This document shows, piece by piece, positions 44,487-53,844 of a stretch of DNA of 64,000 nt (position 1 is its first letter; each line of letters opens with the position of its first letter). Made by a program: the position numbers and the translations under genes. The DNA comes from Thermotogae bacterium (GTDB lineage Bacteria; Thermotogota; Thermotogae; Mesoaciditogales; Mesoaciditogaceae). The notes under the pieces are model-generated. The model saw nothing but the letters and a program-made list of their open reading frames with translations, did no database searches and was not told the origin of the DNA. The stretch covers positions 1 to 64,000 of the forward strand of contig JALSLY010000059.1 in assembly GCA_026988035.1 (NCBI GenBank), in the 5' to 3' direction.

Positions 44487-45473
44487 AAACTTGAAAATTT
44501 TGATTATGAATTTCCAAGAAAAGCGATAGCTCAAACACCTATTTATCCAAGAGATCATGCAAAACTTATGGTAATCCACAGAAGTACGGGAAATATAGAA
44601 GACAGAATTTTTTATGAGATTTCAAATTATTTAAGTTCTGGGGATCTTTTAGTTGTGAACGAAACGAAAGTCATACGTGCAAGACTCTTCGGAAAAAAAC
44701 CAACAGGGGCACGCATTGAAGTTTTTCTCCTGAGGAAAATAGGACCTTGCACATGGCATACACTTGTACGCCCAGGATCAAAAGTAAAAGAGGGAACAGA
44801 AGTAATATTTAATAATAATGCAAAAGGCAAATGTATACGCCACTTAAAGGATGGAACAAGGTATTTCGAATTTGATGTAGATGATGATGAACTTGAAAAG
44901 ATAGGAAAGATTCCACTTCCACCTTATATAACTAAACCAATTGACGATCCAGATGATTATCAAACTGTATATGCTAATGTTCCAGGATCAGTTGCTGCTC
45001 CAACAGCTGGCCTTCACTTTACATCGGAGCTTCTTGAAAAAATAGAGAACATGGGAGTAAAAATTTTAAAAGTTTCTCTTGATGTGGGACTTGACACTTT
45101 TAAACCGATAAAAGTGGAAGAAGTGGAGAAACACAAGATGCATACAGAATTTTATCGGATAGATGAGAAAGTAGCAAAAGAAATCAAAAGCAGAAGCGGA
45201 AAAGTTTTTGCCGTTGGAACCACTGTTGTTAGGACACTGGAATCTTGGGCGAAAACCGGGAAACTTTCGGGATATACTGACCTGTACATCTATCCACCTT
45301 ACAAATTCCAAATTGTAGATGCGTTAATTACGAATTTTCACATACCAAAATCTTCTCTTTTAGTTCTCGTTTCTGCGTTTGCCGGCAGGGAACTCGTTAT
45401 GAAGGCGTACAAAAAGGCGTTAGAATCAAGCTACAGATTTTTCTCTTTTGGCGACGCTTGTCTTTTCTTGTGA
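44484..45473 (+). CDS. queA: tRNA preQ1(34) ribosyltransferase-isomerase QueA (329 aa)
   Basis: Transfers ribose from SAM to preQ1 in tRNA wobble position 34, making epoxyqueuosine. N-terminal LENFDYEFPRKAIAQTPIYPRDHAKLMV, LLVVNETKVIRARL, LVRPGSKVKEG, and SVAAPTAGLHFT (about 172), then FAVGTTVVRTLES and HIPKSSLLVLVSAFAG. The first in-frame ATG at 44469 lies upstream of GGAGG; TTG at 44484 is 8 nt beyond and gives the usual MKLxxFDYxxP start. Followed by radC after 7 nt. Confidence 0.93.
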   Translation: MKLENFDYEFPRKAIAQTPIYPRDHAKLMVIHRSTGNIEDRIFYEISNYLSSGDLLVVNETKVIRARLFGKKPTGARIEVFLLRKIGPCTWHTLVRPGSKVKEGTEVIFNNNAKGKCIRHLKDGTRYFEFDVDDDELEKIGKIPLPPYITKPIDDPDDYQTVYANVPGSVAAPTAGLHFTSELLEKIENMGVKILKVSLDVGLDTFKPIKVEEVEKHKMHTEFYRIDEKVAKEIKSRSGKVFAVGTTVVRTLESWAKTGKLSGYTDLYIYPPYKFQIVDALITNFHIPKSSLLVLVSAFAGRELVMKAYKKALESSYRFFSFGDACLFL

Positions 45474-45480
45474 GGCAAAG

Positions 45481-46131
45481 ATGGAAAAGCCGAGAGAGCG
45501 AGCGATCAATTATGGGATCAAATCATTAAGCAACGCAGAATTGATTTCAATATTATTGAGAACTGGTAGAAAAGGTAAAAACGTTGTTGAGGTTTCCAAA
45601 TCAGTACTAAAAAAGTTTGGAAATTCTCTGTTAGAAATGCAGCGCGCGGGTGTTGGAGACCTTTCGGAAATTAAAGGTGTTGGAACTGCAAAGGCTCTTA
45701 CGATACAAGCAGCACTTGAAATCGGTTATAGGATGTGGAACGAATCTTTAAGAGAGAAAAAGACTATCAAATCCGCGGAAGATGTTTATAATCTATGTGA
45801 AGACATGACGTTGCTAAATGTTGAAACCGTTAGGGTAATAGTGTTGGATTCTCAATTGGGAATGATAGCGATCCGAGATATCACAGTTGGCATAGCCACA
45901 GCTTCGTTGATTCATCCGCGTGAAATATTTAGCGTGGCAGTGAGATATCCAGCATCTGGTATTGTCCTTGTTCACAATCATCCATCTGGAAGTCCAAAAC
46001 CCAGTGGAGACGATTTCGAAGTGACCAAACGTGTGAAAGAGGCGGGAAAAATCATGGGAATAAAATTGTTAGATCACGTTATAGTAGCTTCCAACGGTTA
46101 TTACAGTTTTGCTCAAGAAGAAAAAATGTAA
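45481..46131 (+). CDS. radC: RadC/JAMM domain protein (216 aa)
   Basis: Helix-hairpin-helix region at the N-terminus (KGVGTAKALTIQAALEIG, about 64-81) and a JAB1/MPN metalloprotease-like domain with E-x-n-HNHPSGSPKPSGDD (His165, His167, Asp about 178). The proposed role in recombination repair was retracted for E. coli; the true substrate of RadC proteins is not established. Behind GAGGCAAAG; shares a unit with queA. Confidence 0.92.
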   Translation: MEKPRERAINYGIKSLSNAELISILLRTGRKGKNVVEVSKSVLKKFGNSLLEMQRAGVGDLSEIKGVGTAKALTIQAALEIGYRMWNESLREKKTIKSAEDVYNLCEDMTLLNVETVRVIVLDSQLGMIAIRDITVGIATASLIHPREIFSVAVRYPASGIVLVHNHPSGSPKPSGDDFEVTKRVKEAGKIMGIKLLDHVIVASNGYYSFAQEEKM

Positions 46132-46170
46132 ATTCTCAATTGTGCAAGTCAAGTTGAATAGTGAAACTCA

Positions 46171-46199
46171 TTGAAAAAGGTACGAAATTTCACTATAAT
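46171..46199 (+). promoter_or_regulatory. Sigma-70 promoter before DUF501 gene
   Basis: TTGAAA (46171-46176), 17-nt spacer, TATAAT (46194-46199). The start codon of the DUF501 gene lies about 90 nt beyond. It would transcribe DUF501-glpK-transaldolase-acyltransferase. Confidence 0.8.
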
Positions 46200-46287
46200 C
46201 GTTATAGACTAAAATTTATTTCATCAAGTATGGATTTATTCTCACTATCTCGAATAGAACTAAACAAAGAGGTATGAAGGTGAAAAA

Positions 46288-46821
46288 ATGTTGTCAACGA
46301 ACTTTTCTCTCTCTGAAGAAGACATAAAGATTGTGTCCCATCAATTAGGGAGGACTCCAAAGAACATTATACAAATTGCACGTCGATGCTCATATGGATT
46401 TCCCGTTGTTATCGAATCTTCTCCCGTTTTGGAGGGAAAACCTTTTCCAACGATATATTGGCTCACGTGTCCGTATTTGAGGTATCAGGTCTCGAGATTA
46501 GAATCAAATGGTGGTGTCGCGAGGTTTGAAGGTCTTCTTTCAAAGTCGCCGAAGTTGTATGCTGAGTATGTAGAGGCCCATTTAAAATCCAAAGAGAAAG
46601 CAGTGGAACTCGCCCAAAATGCTCCAAATTCTGTACTCAAAAGATTATCCAAATGCGGAATGGGAGGTATTGAGGATTTCGAACATATCAAGTGTTTGCA
46701 CATGCATGTAGCTTATCATATTGGTGGCATAAAGAATCCTGTGGGCAGGATGATATTATGCGAGCTGAAAAATGTTGAGTGCAATAATGGCATATGTGAG
46801 AAATACACAAGGGAGCGATAG
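46288..46821 (+). CDS. DUF501 family protein (177 aa)
   Basis: Conserved single-domain protein, biochemical role unknown. Motifs: LGRTPKN (N-terminus, about 20), CSYGFPVVIESSPVLEGKPFPTIYWLTCPYLRYQVSRLESNGGVARF and CLHMHVAYHIGG with multiple Cys/His (C, C-x-H-x-H-x3-H), suggestive of a metal site. In many bacteria DUF501 proteins accompany Ppx/GppA genes; here it precedes glycerol kinase by 2 nt, so it belongs to the glpK unit. Confidence 0.85.
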   Translation: MLSTNFSLSEEDIKIVSHQLGRTPKNIIQIARRCSYGFPVVIESSPVLEGKPFPTIYWLTCPYLRYQVSRLESNGGVARFEGLLSKSPKLYAEYVEAHLKSKEKAVELAQNAPNSVLKRLSKCGMGGIEDFEHIKCLHMHVAYHIGGIKNPVGRMILCELKNVECNNGICEKYTRER

Positions 46822-46823
46822 AA

Positions 46824-48263
46824 TTGTCTGAGTATACAGTTATTGTAGATGAAGGAACAACAAGTACACGTGCGATGGTTTTTAACGAGGATGGAATAGT
46901 CATTTCAAGTGCCAGACGTCCTCTAAAAACGTTGTATCCAAAACCAGGTTGGGTTGAACAATCAGCAGAGGAAATATATACTAAAAGTGTGGAAGCAATC
47001 CAAGAGGCCATTAAAAAATGTAGATGTATGCCTAAAATTTTGGGGGTCACGAATCAGCGTGAGACAGTAGTTGCTTGGGATCCAAAAACTGGTGAAACAC
47101 TGTACAACGCAATAGTTTGGAGAGATAAGCGTGGCCAAACACTGTGTGAAGATTTGAGGGCCAAGGGTTATGAAGATGCCATTCGTTATAAAACAGGGCT
47201 CGTTTTAGATCCATATTTTTCAGCATCCAAAATAAAGTGGATGATCGATAATGTTCCTGTAATTGCGGAAGGCTTGAAAAAACATAGGGTGAAATTTGGA
47301 ACAATTGATTCTTACCTCGTGTGGAAACTTACTGGAAATCATCTTACGGAACCTTCAAATGCATCGAGGATGATGCTTTTCAACATTTCGGATTTCGCCT
47401 GGGATGAAGAACTGCTTGAAATCTTTGGGGTTCCATTCGAATCGTTACCCGAGGTGAATTTTTCAAATCACGATTTCGGAAGTTCCAAATATGGCGAAAT
47501 ACTTGCAATAGTTGGAGATCAACAATCAGCTCTTCTTGGAAATAAGTGCATTTCACCTGGACAGGTGAAATGTACTTATGGAACAGGAGCATTTGTTCTT
47601 GCAAATGCTGGGAAGTTCAAAAAACCCCCGAGTACGGGGCTTCTTAAAACTATAGCTTGGAACATAAGTGGTGAAGTAGATTATGCTTTAGAAGGTTCGA
47701 TACTTTCAAGTGGAGAAAGCATAAACTGGCTTAAAAGGGTGAATATCATTCAAAGTGATGATGAGATAGAATCTCTCGCAAGATCCATTTCGTCAAGTGA
47801 AGGACTTTTTTTTGTGCCTGCGCTTGATGGTCTTGGTGCACCACGTTGGATTCCACGCGCACGAGGTTTGTTTGTGGGATTAAGTGCTTTTCACACACGT
47901 GCTCACCTCGTCAGATCTGTTATTGATTCTATGGCTTTTTCTGTTGCCGAAGTGATCGATGCTTTCAGAGAAAACGGCTTGTTGATTTCGAAAATAAGTG
48001 TGGATGGTGGAGGTGCCCAAAATTCCTTACTCGTTCAGATACTTGCGGACGCAACGAATGTTTTAGTAGAAAGACCGCATTTTCATGAAATGACTGCATA
48101 CGGCGCTTTTTTAATGAGTGGCATCGGAGCTAAACGTTGGAAGTTTGAAGATTTGAGGAATTTGAAAAGCTCTTCAGATCTTTTTAAACCATTAAATGAT
48201 GTAAGAGATGATTATTCTAAATGGCTACGCTCTGAGGATTTTTCGATAAAATGGTCCGAATAG
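46824..48263 (+). CDS. glpK: Glycerol kinase family (479 aa)
   Basis: FGGY kinase: glycerol to glycerol-3-phosphate. N-terminal VDEGTTSTRAMVF, where the usual DQGTTS reads DEGTTS. Then GWVEQSAEEI, GVTNQRETVVAWD, NAIVWRDKRG (about 93), SPGQVKCTYGTGAF (about 247) and C-terminal DGGGAQNSLL (about 396). The fit to GlpK (about 500 residues) is strong, with a slightly short C-terminus. Asp-Glu at the N-terminal position is unusual; another sugar kinase of the family cannot be excluded. TTG start is set by GGGAG at 8 nt. Confidence 0.85.
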   Translation: MSEYTVIVDEGTTSTRAMVFNEDGIVISSARRPLKTLYPKPGWVEQSAEEIYTKSVEAIQEAIKKCRCMPKILGVTNQRETVVAWDPKTGETLYNAIVWRDKRGQTLCEDLRAKGYEDAIRYKTGLVLDPYFSASKIKWMIDNVPVIAEGLKKHRVKFGTIDSYLVWKLTGNHLTEPSNASRMMLFNISDFAWDEELLEIFGVPFESLPEVNFSNHDFGSSKYGEILAIVGDQQSALLGNKCISPGQVKCTYGTGAFVLANAGKFKKPPSTGLLKTIAWNISGEVDYALEGSILSSGESINWLKRVNIIQSDDEIESLARSISSSEGLFFVPALDGLGAPRWIPRARGLFVGLSAFHTRAHLVRSVIDSMAFSVAEVIDAFRENGLLISKISVDGGGAQNSLLVQILADATNVLVERPHFHEMTAYGAFLMSGIGAKRWKFEDLRNLKSSSDLFKPLNDVRDDYSKWLRSEDFSIKWSE

Positions 48264-48276
48264 TAAGGAGGCGGAT

Positions 48277-48939
48277 ATGAATTTTTACATTGATTCTGCG
48301 AAAACGGAAGAAATAGAAAGAGCAATATCTCTTGGATATGTTCAAGGAATAACAACCAATCCCACTTTGTTGAAACGCGCCGAAATATGGAAAGAGTTCA
48401 AAAACTTGTACGAATTTTATTCAAAACTTATGAAAATGTGCGATGGAGAAGTGTTTGTTCAAGTACCCTCTCAAAATTACGAACACATGTTAAAAGAAAT
48501 GGAAAGGCTTGACAGTTCAAAGCTTGTGATCAAGATTCCATCTGTTCCCAGTGGAATAAAAGCAGCTAATAACATCATGAACATGGGATATTCTGTTTGC
48601 GCAACAGCGGTTTACACCACGTCTCAAGCAGCCATGTGGTCATCCATTGGTGTTGACTATGTAGCCATTTATGTTAGTAGGATGGAAAAGCGTGGGTTTA
48701 ACACAAAGGAAAATATTGTTTCGATACTGAACGTGCTATCAAATACGAGAACTAAAGTACTTGCTGCAAGTGTGAAGACAATTGAACAACTCTCTTATTT
48801 GATAGACTCGGGAATTGAGTATATAACTCTTGGGTATGAAATGCTTGAAGCCATCACAAAATGTAATTTTAGCATCGATGATGTTAAAATTTTCGATGAT
48901 GATTTAGAAGAAGTCATAAAAAGATTCATGGAAAGATGA
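48277..48939 (+). CDS. Transaldolase / fructose-6-phosphate aldolase-type (220 aa)
   Basis: Schiff-base aldolase of the short TalC/Fsa family. Begins NFYIDSAKTEEIERAISLGYVQGITTNPTLL; the active Lys is in KLVIKIPSV (about Lys85); VCATAVYTTSQAAMWSSIGVDYVAIYVSRM is typical. Converts sedoheptulose-7-phosphate and glyceraldehyde-3-phosphate, or cleaves fructose-6-phosphate; the two activities cannot be told apart from sequence. Behind AAGGAGG after glpK. Confidence 0.85.
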   Translation: MNFYIDSAKTEEIERAISLGYVQGITTNPTLLKRAEIWKEFKNLYEFYSKLMKMCDGEVFVQVPSQNYEHMLKEMERLDSSKLVIKIPSVPSGIKAANNIMNMGYSVCATAVYTTSQAAMWSSIGVDYVAIYVSRMEKRGFNTKENIVSILNVLSNTRTKVLAASVKTIEQLSYLIDSGIEYITLGYEMLEAITKCNFSIDDVKIFDDDLEEVIKRFMER

Positions 48940-49997
48940 GAATTCGAGAATTTGATATCCTCAAAGGATTTGCGATATCCGTAGTGGTTTTTGCTCATGC
49001 CACGTTTTTCAACTTTAATAAGTTCCCCGTGGTTTCTCAAAATTTGTTGATGATTCTCGCAACATTCCTTGCGCCAGCGATCGCGATTTTCTTTTTTATT
49101 TCGGGGTTTCTTGGGTATAAAAGCTACATGAAGCGAAAGAATTTCAGTAGTTTTGAAATGTCAAAATTCAAACTCATTTTGCCACCATATTTAATGTGGT
49201 CAACTATTTATTTGATACTTCAAGCATTGTTTGGTCAAATCATTGGAATTCCTTATCATTTTGAACTTGTGGATGTTATAAAGAAATACTTATTTGGTGA
49301 GGCTTTTCTGCCGTTTTACTACATCGTTTTGTTGTTGTTGTTCTATGTGTTAACACCCTGGCTTTCAAACCTTAAAGAGAAAACTTTTAAAAATCTTCTG
49401 CCTGTATTATTCATTGTTGGCTTCTTTGTCATGGGAATGTATTTTGTTCCTCAATACTTTGGAAAAGAGTACATTCATTCGTTAATAACATACAGAAATC
49501 CATTTGCATGGATATTTTTCTATGTATGGGGAATGTACGTAGCTAAATCCGAAAAGATTTTTTGGAGAAAATTACCTTCTTTTTGGACAATTGTTGGTTT
49601 TTTTGTGGCTTATTCATTTTCAGCATTTGAGATGGTAACCGTTCCAAAGTTGAATCAAGATTGGGAGTCTTATCTAATATTGGGACCAGGTGTGTATGTG
49701 TTTTATTTCTTTGCGATAAAAGTGCTTTTGTGGGTGAGTTATAAAATGCCTGAAAGTTTGAAATTGGTATCAAAAACTTTTTCAGCGCTTGGAAAAAATT
49801 CGTTTGGGATTTATTTAAGCCATGGCGTGATACTCATGAGTATTCTTGGAATCGTTGTGTTATTCAACAAGAATTTTTTGAATGAAGGCTACCTTAGCTT
49901 AAACTTTTTGGGTGGATTGATGGGGATCATAATGTGTTACGGATTTTCGGAAGCCATGCGCAGACTTCCAAAAGCTATGAGAGGAGCTCTGATGTGA
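48936..49997 (+). CDS. Acyltransferase 3 family membrane protein (353 aa)
   Basis: Polytopic membrane O-acyltransferase: about ten hydrophobic helices, N-terminal REFDILKGFAISVVVFAHATFFNF with His and Arg that fit the family active site (R-x-x-D-x-L-K-G and H), ISGFLGY, and C-terminal GKNSFGIYLSHGVIL. Probably acetylates or acylates a cell-surface glycan, in line with the glycosyltransferases that follow on the other strand. Overlaps the transaldolase stop by 4 nt. Confidence 0.9.
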   Translation: MRIREFDILKGFAISVVVFAHATFFNFNKFPVVSQNLLMILATFLAPAIAIFFFISGFLGYKSYMKRKNFSSFEMSKFKLILPPYLMWSTIYLILQALFGQIIGIPYHFELVDVIKKYLFGEAFLPFYYIVLLLLFYVLTPWLSNLKEKTFKNLLPVLFIVGFFVMGMYFVPQYFGKEYIHSLITYRNPFAWIFFYVWGMYVAKSEKIFWRKLPSFWTIVGFFVAYSFSAFEMVTVPKLNQDWESYLILGPGVYVFYFFAIKVLLWVSYKMPESLKLVSKTFSALGKNSFGIYLSHGVILMSILGIVVLFNKNFLNEGYLSLNFLGGLMGIIMCYGFSEAMRRLPKAMRGALM

Positions 49998-50002
49998 TTT
50001 TT

Positions 50003-51112
50003 TTACAATTGCTCTAAAATATTCAATATTTTTTCGCTTGCGTGTCCGTCGCCAAAAGGACTTATAGCGTGTGACATTTTCTGGTATTCTTCTCTGTCTT
50101 CGATGAGTTTTAAGGTATTTTCGAATACAACTTTCGTGTCAGTTCCGATGATCTTTGACACTCCAGCCTCGACAGCTTCTGGCCTTTCAGTTGTTTTTCT
50201 CAAGACAAGACAAGGTTTTCCAAAAACTGGAGCTTCTTCTTGAATACCACCAGAGTCTGTGAGGACAAAATCGCACTTCTCTAAAAGAGAAACAAGAGTT
50301 ATGTACGATACAGGTGCTGTTAAAATTGTGTTTGCATCTTTTCCCAATTCATTGAAGGCTATCTCTTTTACTGTAGGATTCAGATGAACGGGGAAAATAA
50401 TTTTGTATTCTGGGTGAATTTTTAAGATTCTTTTTAATCCTCTTAAAGCGTTTTGCATAGGAACTCCCCAGTTTTCGCGTCTGTGCATTGTTAAGAGAAT
50501 GAACTTGTCTTGCTTAGACAACGAGAATTTTTTGATTTCGCGCTCTAAGCTTTTTCGTTTGTTAGCAATAATCCATTTCAGCGCATCTACAACAGTATTT
50601 CCTGTGACTTCTACAATGTCACTAGGTATATTTTCTTTTATCAAATTCCTTCGTGCCCTCTGGGTTGGAGCAAAGTGAAAATTTGCCAATGTTGCTGTTA
50701 ATTTTCTATTTGCTTCTTCTGGAAAAGGATTATTCATATCATAAGTTCTTAGCCCCGCTTCGACGTGCCCAACTGGCACATGATGGTAAAAAGAACTAAG
50801 AGCTCCTGCAAATGTTGAAGTCGTGTCTCCTTGAACTAATGTGAAGTCTATTCTTTCTTTTGAAAGAACTTCATCAAGTCTACTGATTATTTTGGAAGTA
50901 AGAGCGGAAAGACTTTGTCTCTCCGTCATAACATTTAAATCGTAACCGACTTCTATATTGAAAAATCTGTTTACTTGGTCGAGCATTTCTCGATGTTGTG
51001 CTGTAATGATTATAATGGGCTCAAAATTCTTTGAGTCTCTCAACGCTAAATAAATGGGAGCCATTTTTATTGCTTCTGGCCTCGTTCCGTAAATTAGAGC
51101 GATTTTTTTCAT
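50003..51112 (-). CDS. wecB: UDP-GlcNAc 2-epimerase, non-hydrolysing (369 aa)
   Basis: Makes UDP-N-acetylmannosamine for surface glycans. ALIYGTRPEAIKMAPIYLAL, TAQHREMLDQV, LVQGDTTSTFAGAL, HVEAGLRTYDMNNPFPEEANRKLTA, TVVDALKW, LTMHRRENWG and LTDSGGIQEEAPVFGKPCLVLRKTTERPEAVEAG are all present. Standard length. Its start overlaps the glycosyltransferase gene by 4 nt, so the two form an operon. Confidence 0.95.
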   Translation of the reverse strand: MKKIALIYGTRPEAIKMAPIYLALRDSKNFEPIIIITAQHREMLDQVNRFFNIEVGYDLNVMTERQSLSALTSKIISRLDEVLSKERIDFTLVQGDTTSTFAGALSSFYHHVPVGHVEAGLRTYDMNNPFPEEANRKLTATLANFHFAPTQRARRNLIKENIPSDIVEVTGNTVVDALKWIIANKRKSLEREIKKFSLSKQDKFILLTMHRRENWGVPMQNALRGLKRILKIHPEYKIIFPVHLNPTVKEIAFNELGKDANTILTAPVSYITLVSLLEKCDFVLTDSGGIQEEAPVFGKPCLVLRKTTERPEAVEAGVSKIIGTDTKVVFENTLKLIEDREEYQKMSHAISPFGDGHASEKILNILEQL

Positions 51113-52290
51113 TTCACGCCCTCCCTTGGGGTTTTATACCATTTGAGTTTCTTGTTAATTGAAAATGGCACTTGGAATGCTGACAAGCTCAGCACGACAA
51201 GATCGAAAACGTAAGACAAACAAGTCCCAAACCAGGTAAAAAAAGGATTTTTAATGTTAAATCTTTTGAAATTGATCGTTGTAATCAAAAGCGATGAGAA
51301 AAATAAGGATAAAAGCAATGTCGCTAATGGAGAAAAAGGCTTAAATGGGAGTAAAGCAAATGCCGCATCAGCAAGGAATGTGCCGAAAATTGACAAAAGA
51401 AAGAGCAATTTATTGTTCTCGATCATCTCAGTTAGTGCTCCTAAAAACCAACGTTTTCTTTGTTTGAAAAGCGGAAGAAATTTTACTGGCACACTTTGAG
51501 AGGATACCACAAGAGGATGGAAAACGCTTCTCATTCCAAGACCCCGAATGGCAAGAGAAATTTGAGCATCCTCGCTAATCGTAGTTTCTTTCAAAGGAAG
51601 GATTTTTTCTATTACAGATCGTCGTATAAGAAAACCAGTGCCGAAAGATCTAGGATTTAATAAATACTCCATAAGAATGTTGGTAAAAGCCAAATCAGCA
51701 TCACCTAAGAACGAGATGAAATTCACGATGTTATAGCCCCTTATTCCAGTTTGAACAGCTCCTATATCTGGATTTTCAAATGGCCGAGTTGCCTCTTTTA
51801 AAAAATCCTTATTTAGCAACACATCAGCATCTATTATAAGGACAACGTCGCCGCTTACAATTGTGAAAGCTCTATTTAATGCTGCAGCCTTTCCGTGGAT
51901 TTCACTTTCAACAGGTACATGTAATACTCTGAGATTTTTGTATTCTAATTTGAGACGGTTCAGTTTTTCGGCAGTTGAATCAGTAGAACCATCATCAATA
52001 ACTACAATTTCAAAATTCTCATAATCCATCTTTTCCGCTTCTCTGATAGTTTTTTCTATAACGATTTCTTCATTTTTTGCAGCTATAACTATAGAAACTT
52101 TTCCATCAAATTCTCCTTCGTATTTCCTTGGAGCTCTTAATACTTTTAAAATAGAGAAAATAGGGACTACCAAAATTGCTAATGAAAAATAGAGTGGAAC
52201 TTTTAAAGAGAAAAAAGAGATTAAGATGACCAAGATTAAGGATATAGCAATCGAAACTATTGCAAGAAACTTTTTAGAAATAGCACTCAT
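51109..52290 (-). CDS. Membrane-bound family 2 glycosyltransferase (393 aa)
   Basis: Processive-type glycosyltransferase: N-terminal two helices (ISLILVILISFFSLKVPLYFSLAIL), GT-A domain with VIAAKNEE, DDGSTDSTAEKL (about 98), LIIDADVLLNKDF (DxD, about 153), EDAQISLAIRGLGMRS and QRKRWFLGAL (Q-x-x-R-W, about 258), then three to four C-terminal helices. Architecture matches poly-GlcNAc/hyaluronan-type synthases. Possible polysaccharide product with UDP-ManNAc from the next gene (inference). Confidence 0.88.
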   Translation of the reverse strand: MSAISKKFLAIVSIAISLILVILISFFSLKVPLYFSLAILVVPIFSILKVLRAPRKYEGEFDGKVSIVIAAKNEEIVIEKTIREAEKMDYENFEIVVIDDGSTDSTAEKLNRLKLEYKNLRVLHVPVESEIHGKAAALNRAFTIVSGDVVLIIDADVLLNKDFLKEATRPFENPDIGAVQTGIRGYNIVNFISFLGDADLAFTNILMEYLLNPRSFGTGFLIRRSVIEKILPLKETTISEDAQISLAIRGLGMRSVFHPLVVSSQSVPVKFLPLFKQRKRWFLGALTEMIENNKLLFLLSIFGTFLADAAFALLPFKPFSPLATLLLSLFFSSLLITTINFKRFNIKNPFFTWFGTCLSYVFDLVVLSLSAFQVPFSINKKLKWYKTPREGVK

Positions 52291-52413
52291 TTTTCAAACC
52301 TCTTCTCCTCAAGAATATGTTTGAAATAAAAACCTGTTCGTGTTTTGCCGCCGTTATGTTATCATATTTCATAGGTGTTTTGAAATTTTGTTTTCGTGAA
52401 ACGAGGGAATTTG

Positions 52414-53139
52414 ATGAATAAAAAAGTAAATTTGAAGGTATCTATTGTAATACCTGCGTACAATGAAGAAGAAACCATTGAAAGGACCATAAAAAGTCTT
52501 TTAAAACAAACGTACGGCAATTACGAGATTCTTGTGGTGGATAACAACAGCAAGGATAAGACAAAGAAGATCGCATCAGATTACGTTCGTACCATTACCG
52601 AAACGAAACAGGGGTACATATTTGCGGTAAAACGAGGTGTGAGTGAAACGGACGGTGAAATCGTCACCATATGTGATGCGGATTCGATTTATCCCTCTAA
52701 ATGGCTTGAAAGCATGATGAAGTCTTTTAGAGACGAACGTGTTGTGGCAACATACGGTAGTGCAAAATTCCACGACACGGGATTGTTTATGTCTTTCATT
52801 AGTTTAATCGCCTATTCATCATTTTTAATTGTTTCGAAATTCTTTGGGCTTGACAATACAGCTGGATTCAATTTTTTGTTCAGAAGGGATGCGTACGAGA
52901 AGATAGGCGGATACGATGAAAATTGGAAATGGGGAAGCCCGGATATAGAACTTGGAAAACGCTTAAAAAACTTGGGGAAAGTTAAACTCAGAATGAAAGC
53001 CGTTATGACTTCCTCAAGAAGGTTCAAAAAGGGTGGACTTTTGAAAACGACTAAAATGTTTCTCGGCATGTGGAAAAAAATGCTTAAAAACGAAAGGCCA
53101 GATATCAGCTACGATGATTACAACAAAAACAGAAGATAA
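52414..53139 (+). CDS. Family 2 glycosyltransferase (241 aa)
   Basis: Soluble or peripheral GT-A enzyme: VSIVIPAYNEEETIERTIKSLLKQTY, VVDNNSKDKT, ICDADSIYPSKW (DxD, about 82) and GGYDENWKWGSPDIELGKRLKNLG. Ends with a basic, Arg/Lys-rich tail. ATG at 52414 follows GAGGG at about 7 nt; a GTG at 52396 lies too close to that site. Divergent from the other glycosyltransferase, sharing a 120-nt spacer. Confidence 0.85.
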   Translation: MNKKVNLKVSIVIPAYNEEETIERTIKSLLKQTYGNYEILVVDNNSKDKTKKIASDYVRTITETKQGYIFAVKRGVSETDGEIVTICDADSIYPSKWLESMMKSFRDERVVATYGSAKFHDTGLFMSFISLIAYSSFLIVSKFFGLDNTAGFNFLFRRDAYEKIGGYDENWKWGSPDIELGKRLKNLGKVKLRMKAVMTSSRRFKKGGLLKTTKMFLGMWKKMLKNERPDISYDDYNKNRR

Positions 53140-53169
53140 CCCTAAGGATGGTGTATAATACTTTCAATT

Positions 53170-53829
53170 GTGGGTAAAGACGTGGAATTTCATATAGATT
53201 TTAAAGATTTTTTAAACGTGATAGCCGCTTTGTTGCCTTTTTTAGCGGTGGTTTTTGTGCTTGATGCTCTAAAGATGCTTTCTCTGCAGATCTCTGCCTT
53301 AGCTTTGATCTTCTTTTCGATATATATAGTTTGGTGTTTTCACATCGTGTTAAAATCGAAAGGATACGGCATAGGATCGTGGTTCAAAATGTCCACATTT
53401 GGGCCCGATTTGGTGTGGAGTATAATAATGTTTCCCGCTGTTTTGGGGATATATTTACCCATGACATTTTTAACTTCCTATATTTGGAGCGGGAGACCGA
53501 TTTTTGGAAGATTATTGATAAACCCCGGACCACTTTTAGGAGTCATAAGCATGGGATTGTTTTTTCCAGTGGCGGAAGAGGTCATTTTTAGAGGTGCTTT
53601 GTACAGTTATCTTGAAAGGGTATTTTCGGCGGAATTTTCCATAGTTATGGCTTCAGCAGCTTTTGCCGTTGTGCATCCTTTTGAGGACTGGATGAAAAGT
53701 TTTGTTCTCGGAATGATTCTAAATTTGCTATACTATAAGAGAAGGACTCTAACAGTTCCAGCGACGATTCATGTTATGGTGAATTTGTTGTATTTGTCAG
53801 CAATGTATTTGCATCTGTTAAGAGTCTAA
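53170..53829 (+). CDS. CPBP intramembrane metalloprotease family (219 aa)
   Basis: Membrane protein with about six to seven helices and CPBP (Abi) motifs: EEVIFRG (Glu136-Glu137 pair and Arg), VVHPF (His, about 175) and IHVMVN (His, about 202) supply the metal site. Family members cleave prenylated or other membrane substrates; bacterial targets are mostly unknown. GTG at 53170 is only about 11 nt past TATAAT (53154-53159), so the transcript may be almost leaderless; GTG at 53182 is an alternative. Immediately precedes clpC. Confidence 0.85.
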   Translation: MGKDVEFHIDFKDFLNVIAALLPFLAVVFVLDALKMLSLQISALALIFFSIYIVWCFHIVLKSKGYGIGSWFKMSTFGPDLVWSIIMFPAVLGIYLPMTFLTSYIWSGRPIFGRLLINPGPLLGVISMGLFFPVAEEVIFRGALYSYLERVFSAEFSIVMASAAFAVVHPFEDWMKSFVLGMILNLLYYKRRTLTVPATIHVMVNLLYLSAMYLHLLRV

Positions 53830-53844
53830 AAGAGGTGGTTGATC

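Noticed and set aside
46136-46200. Partial resemblance of the spacer before DUF501 to repeat segment Y (CTCAATTGTGC...GTCAA, TTTCACTAT)
   Set aside because: Only short scattered matches align, not better than expected in A+T-rich spacer. It was not called a third copy.
50016-50032. AAAATATT-C-AATATTTT hairpin with T-run after the acyltransferase gene
   Set aside because: It has only A-T pairs with a one-base loop and lies inside the wecB coding region, so terminator function is doubtful.
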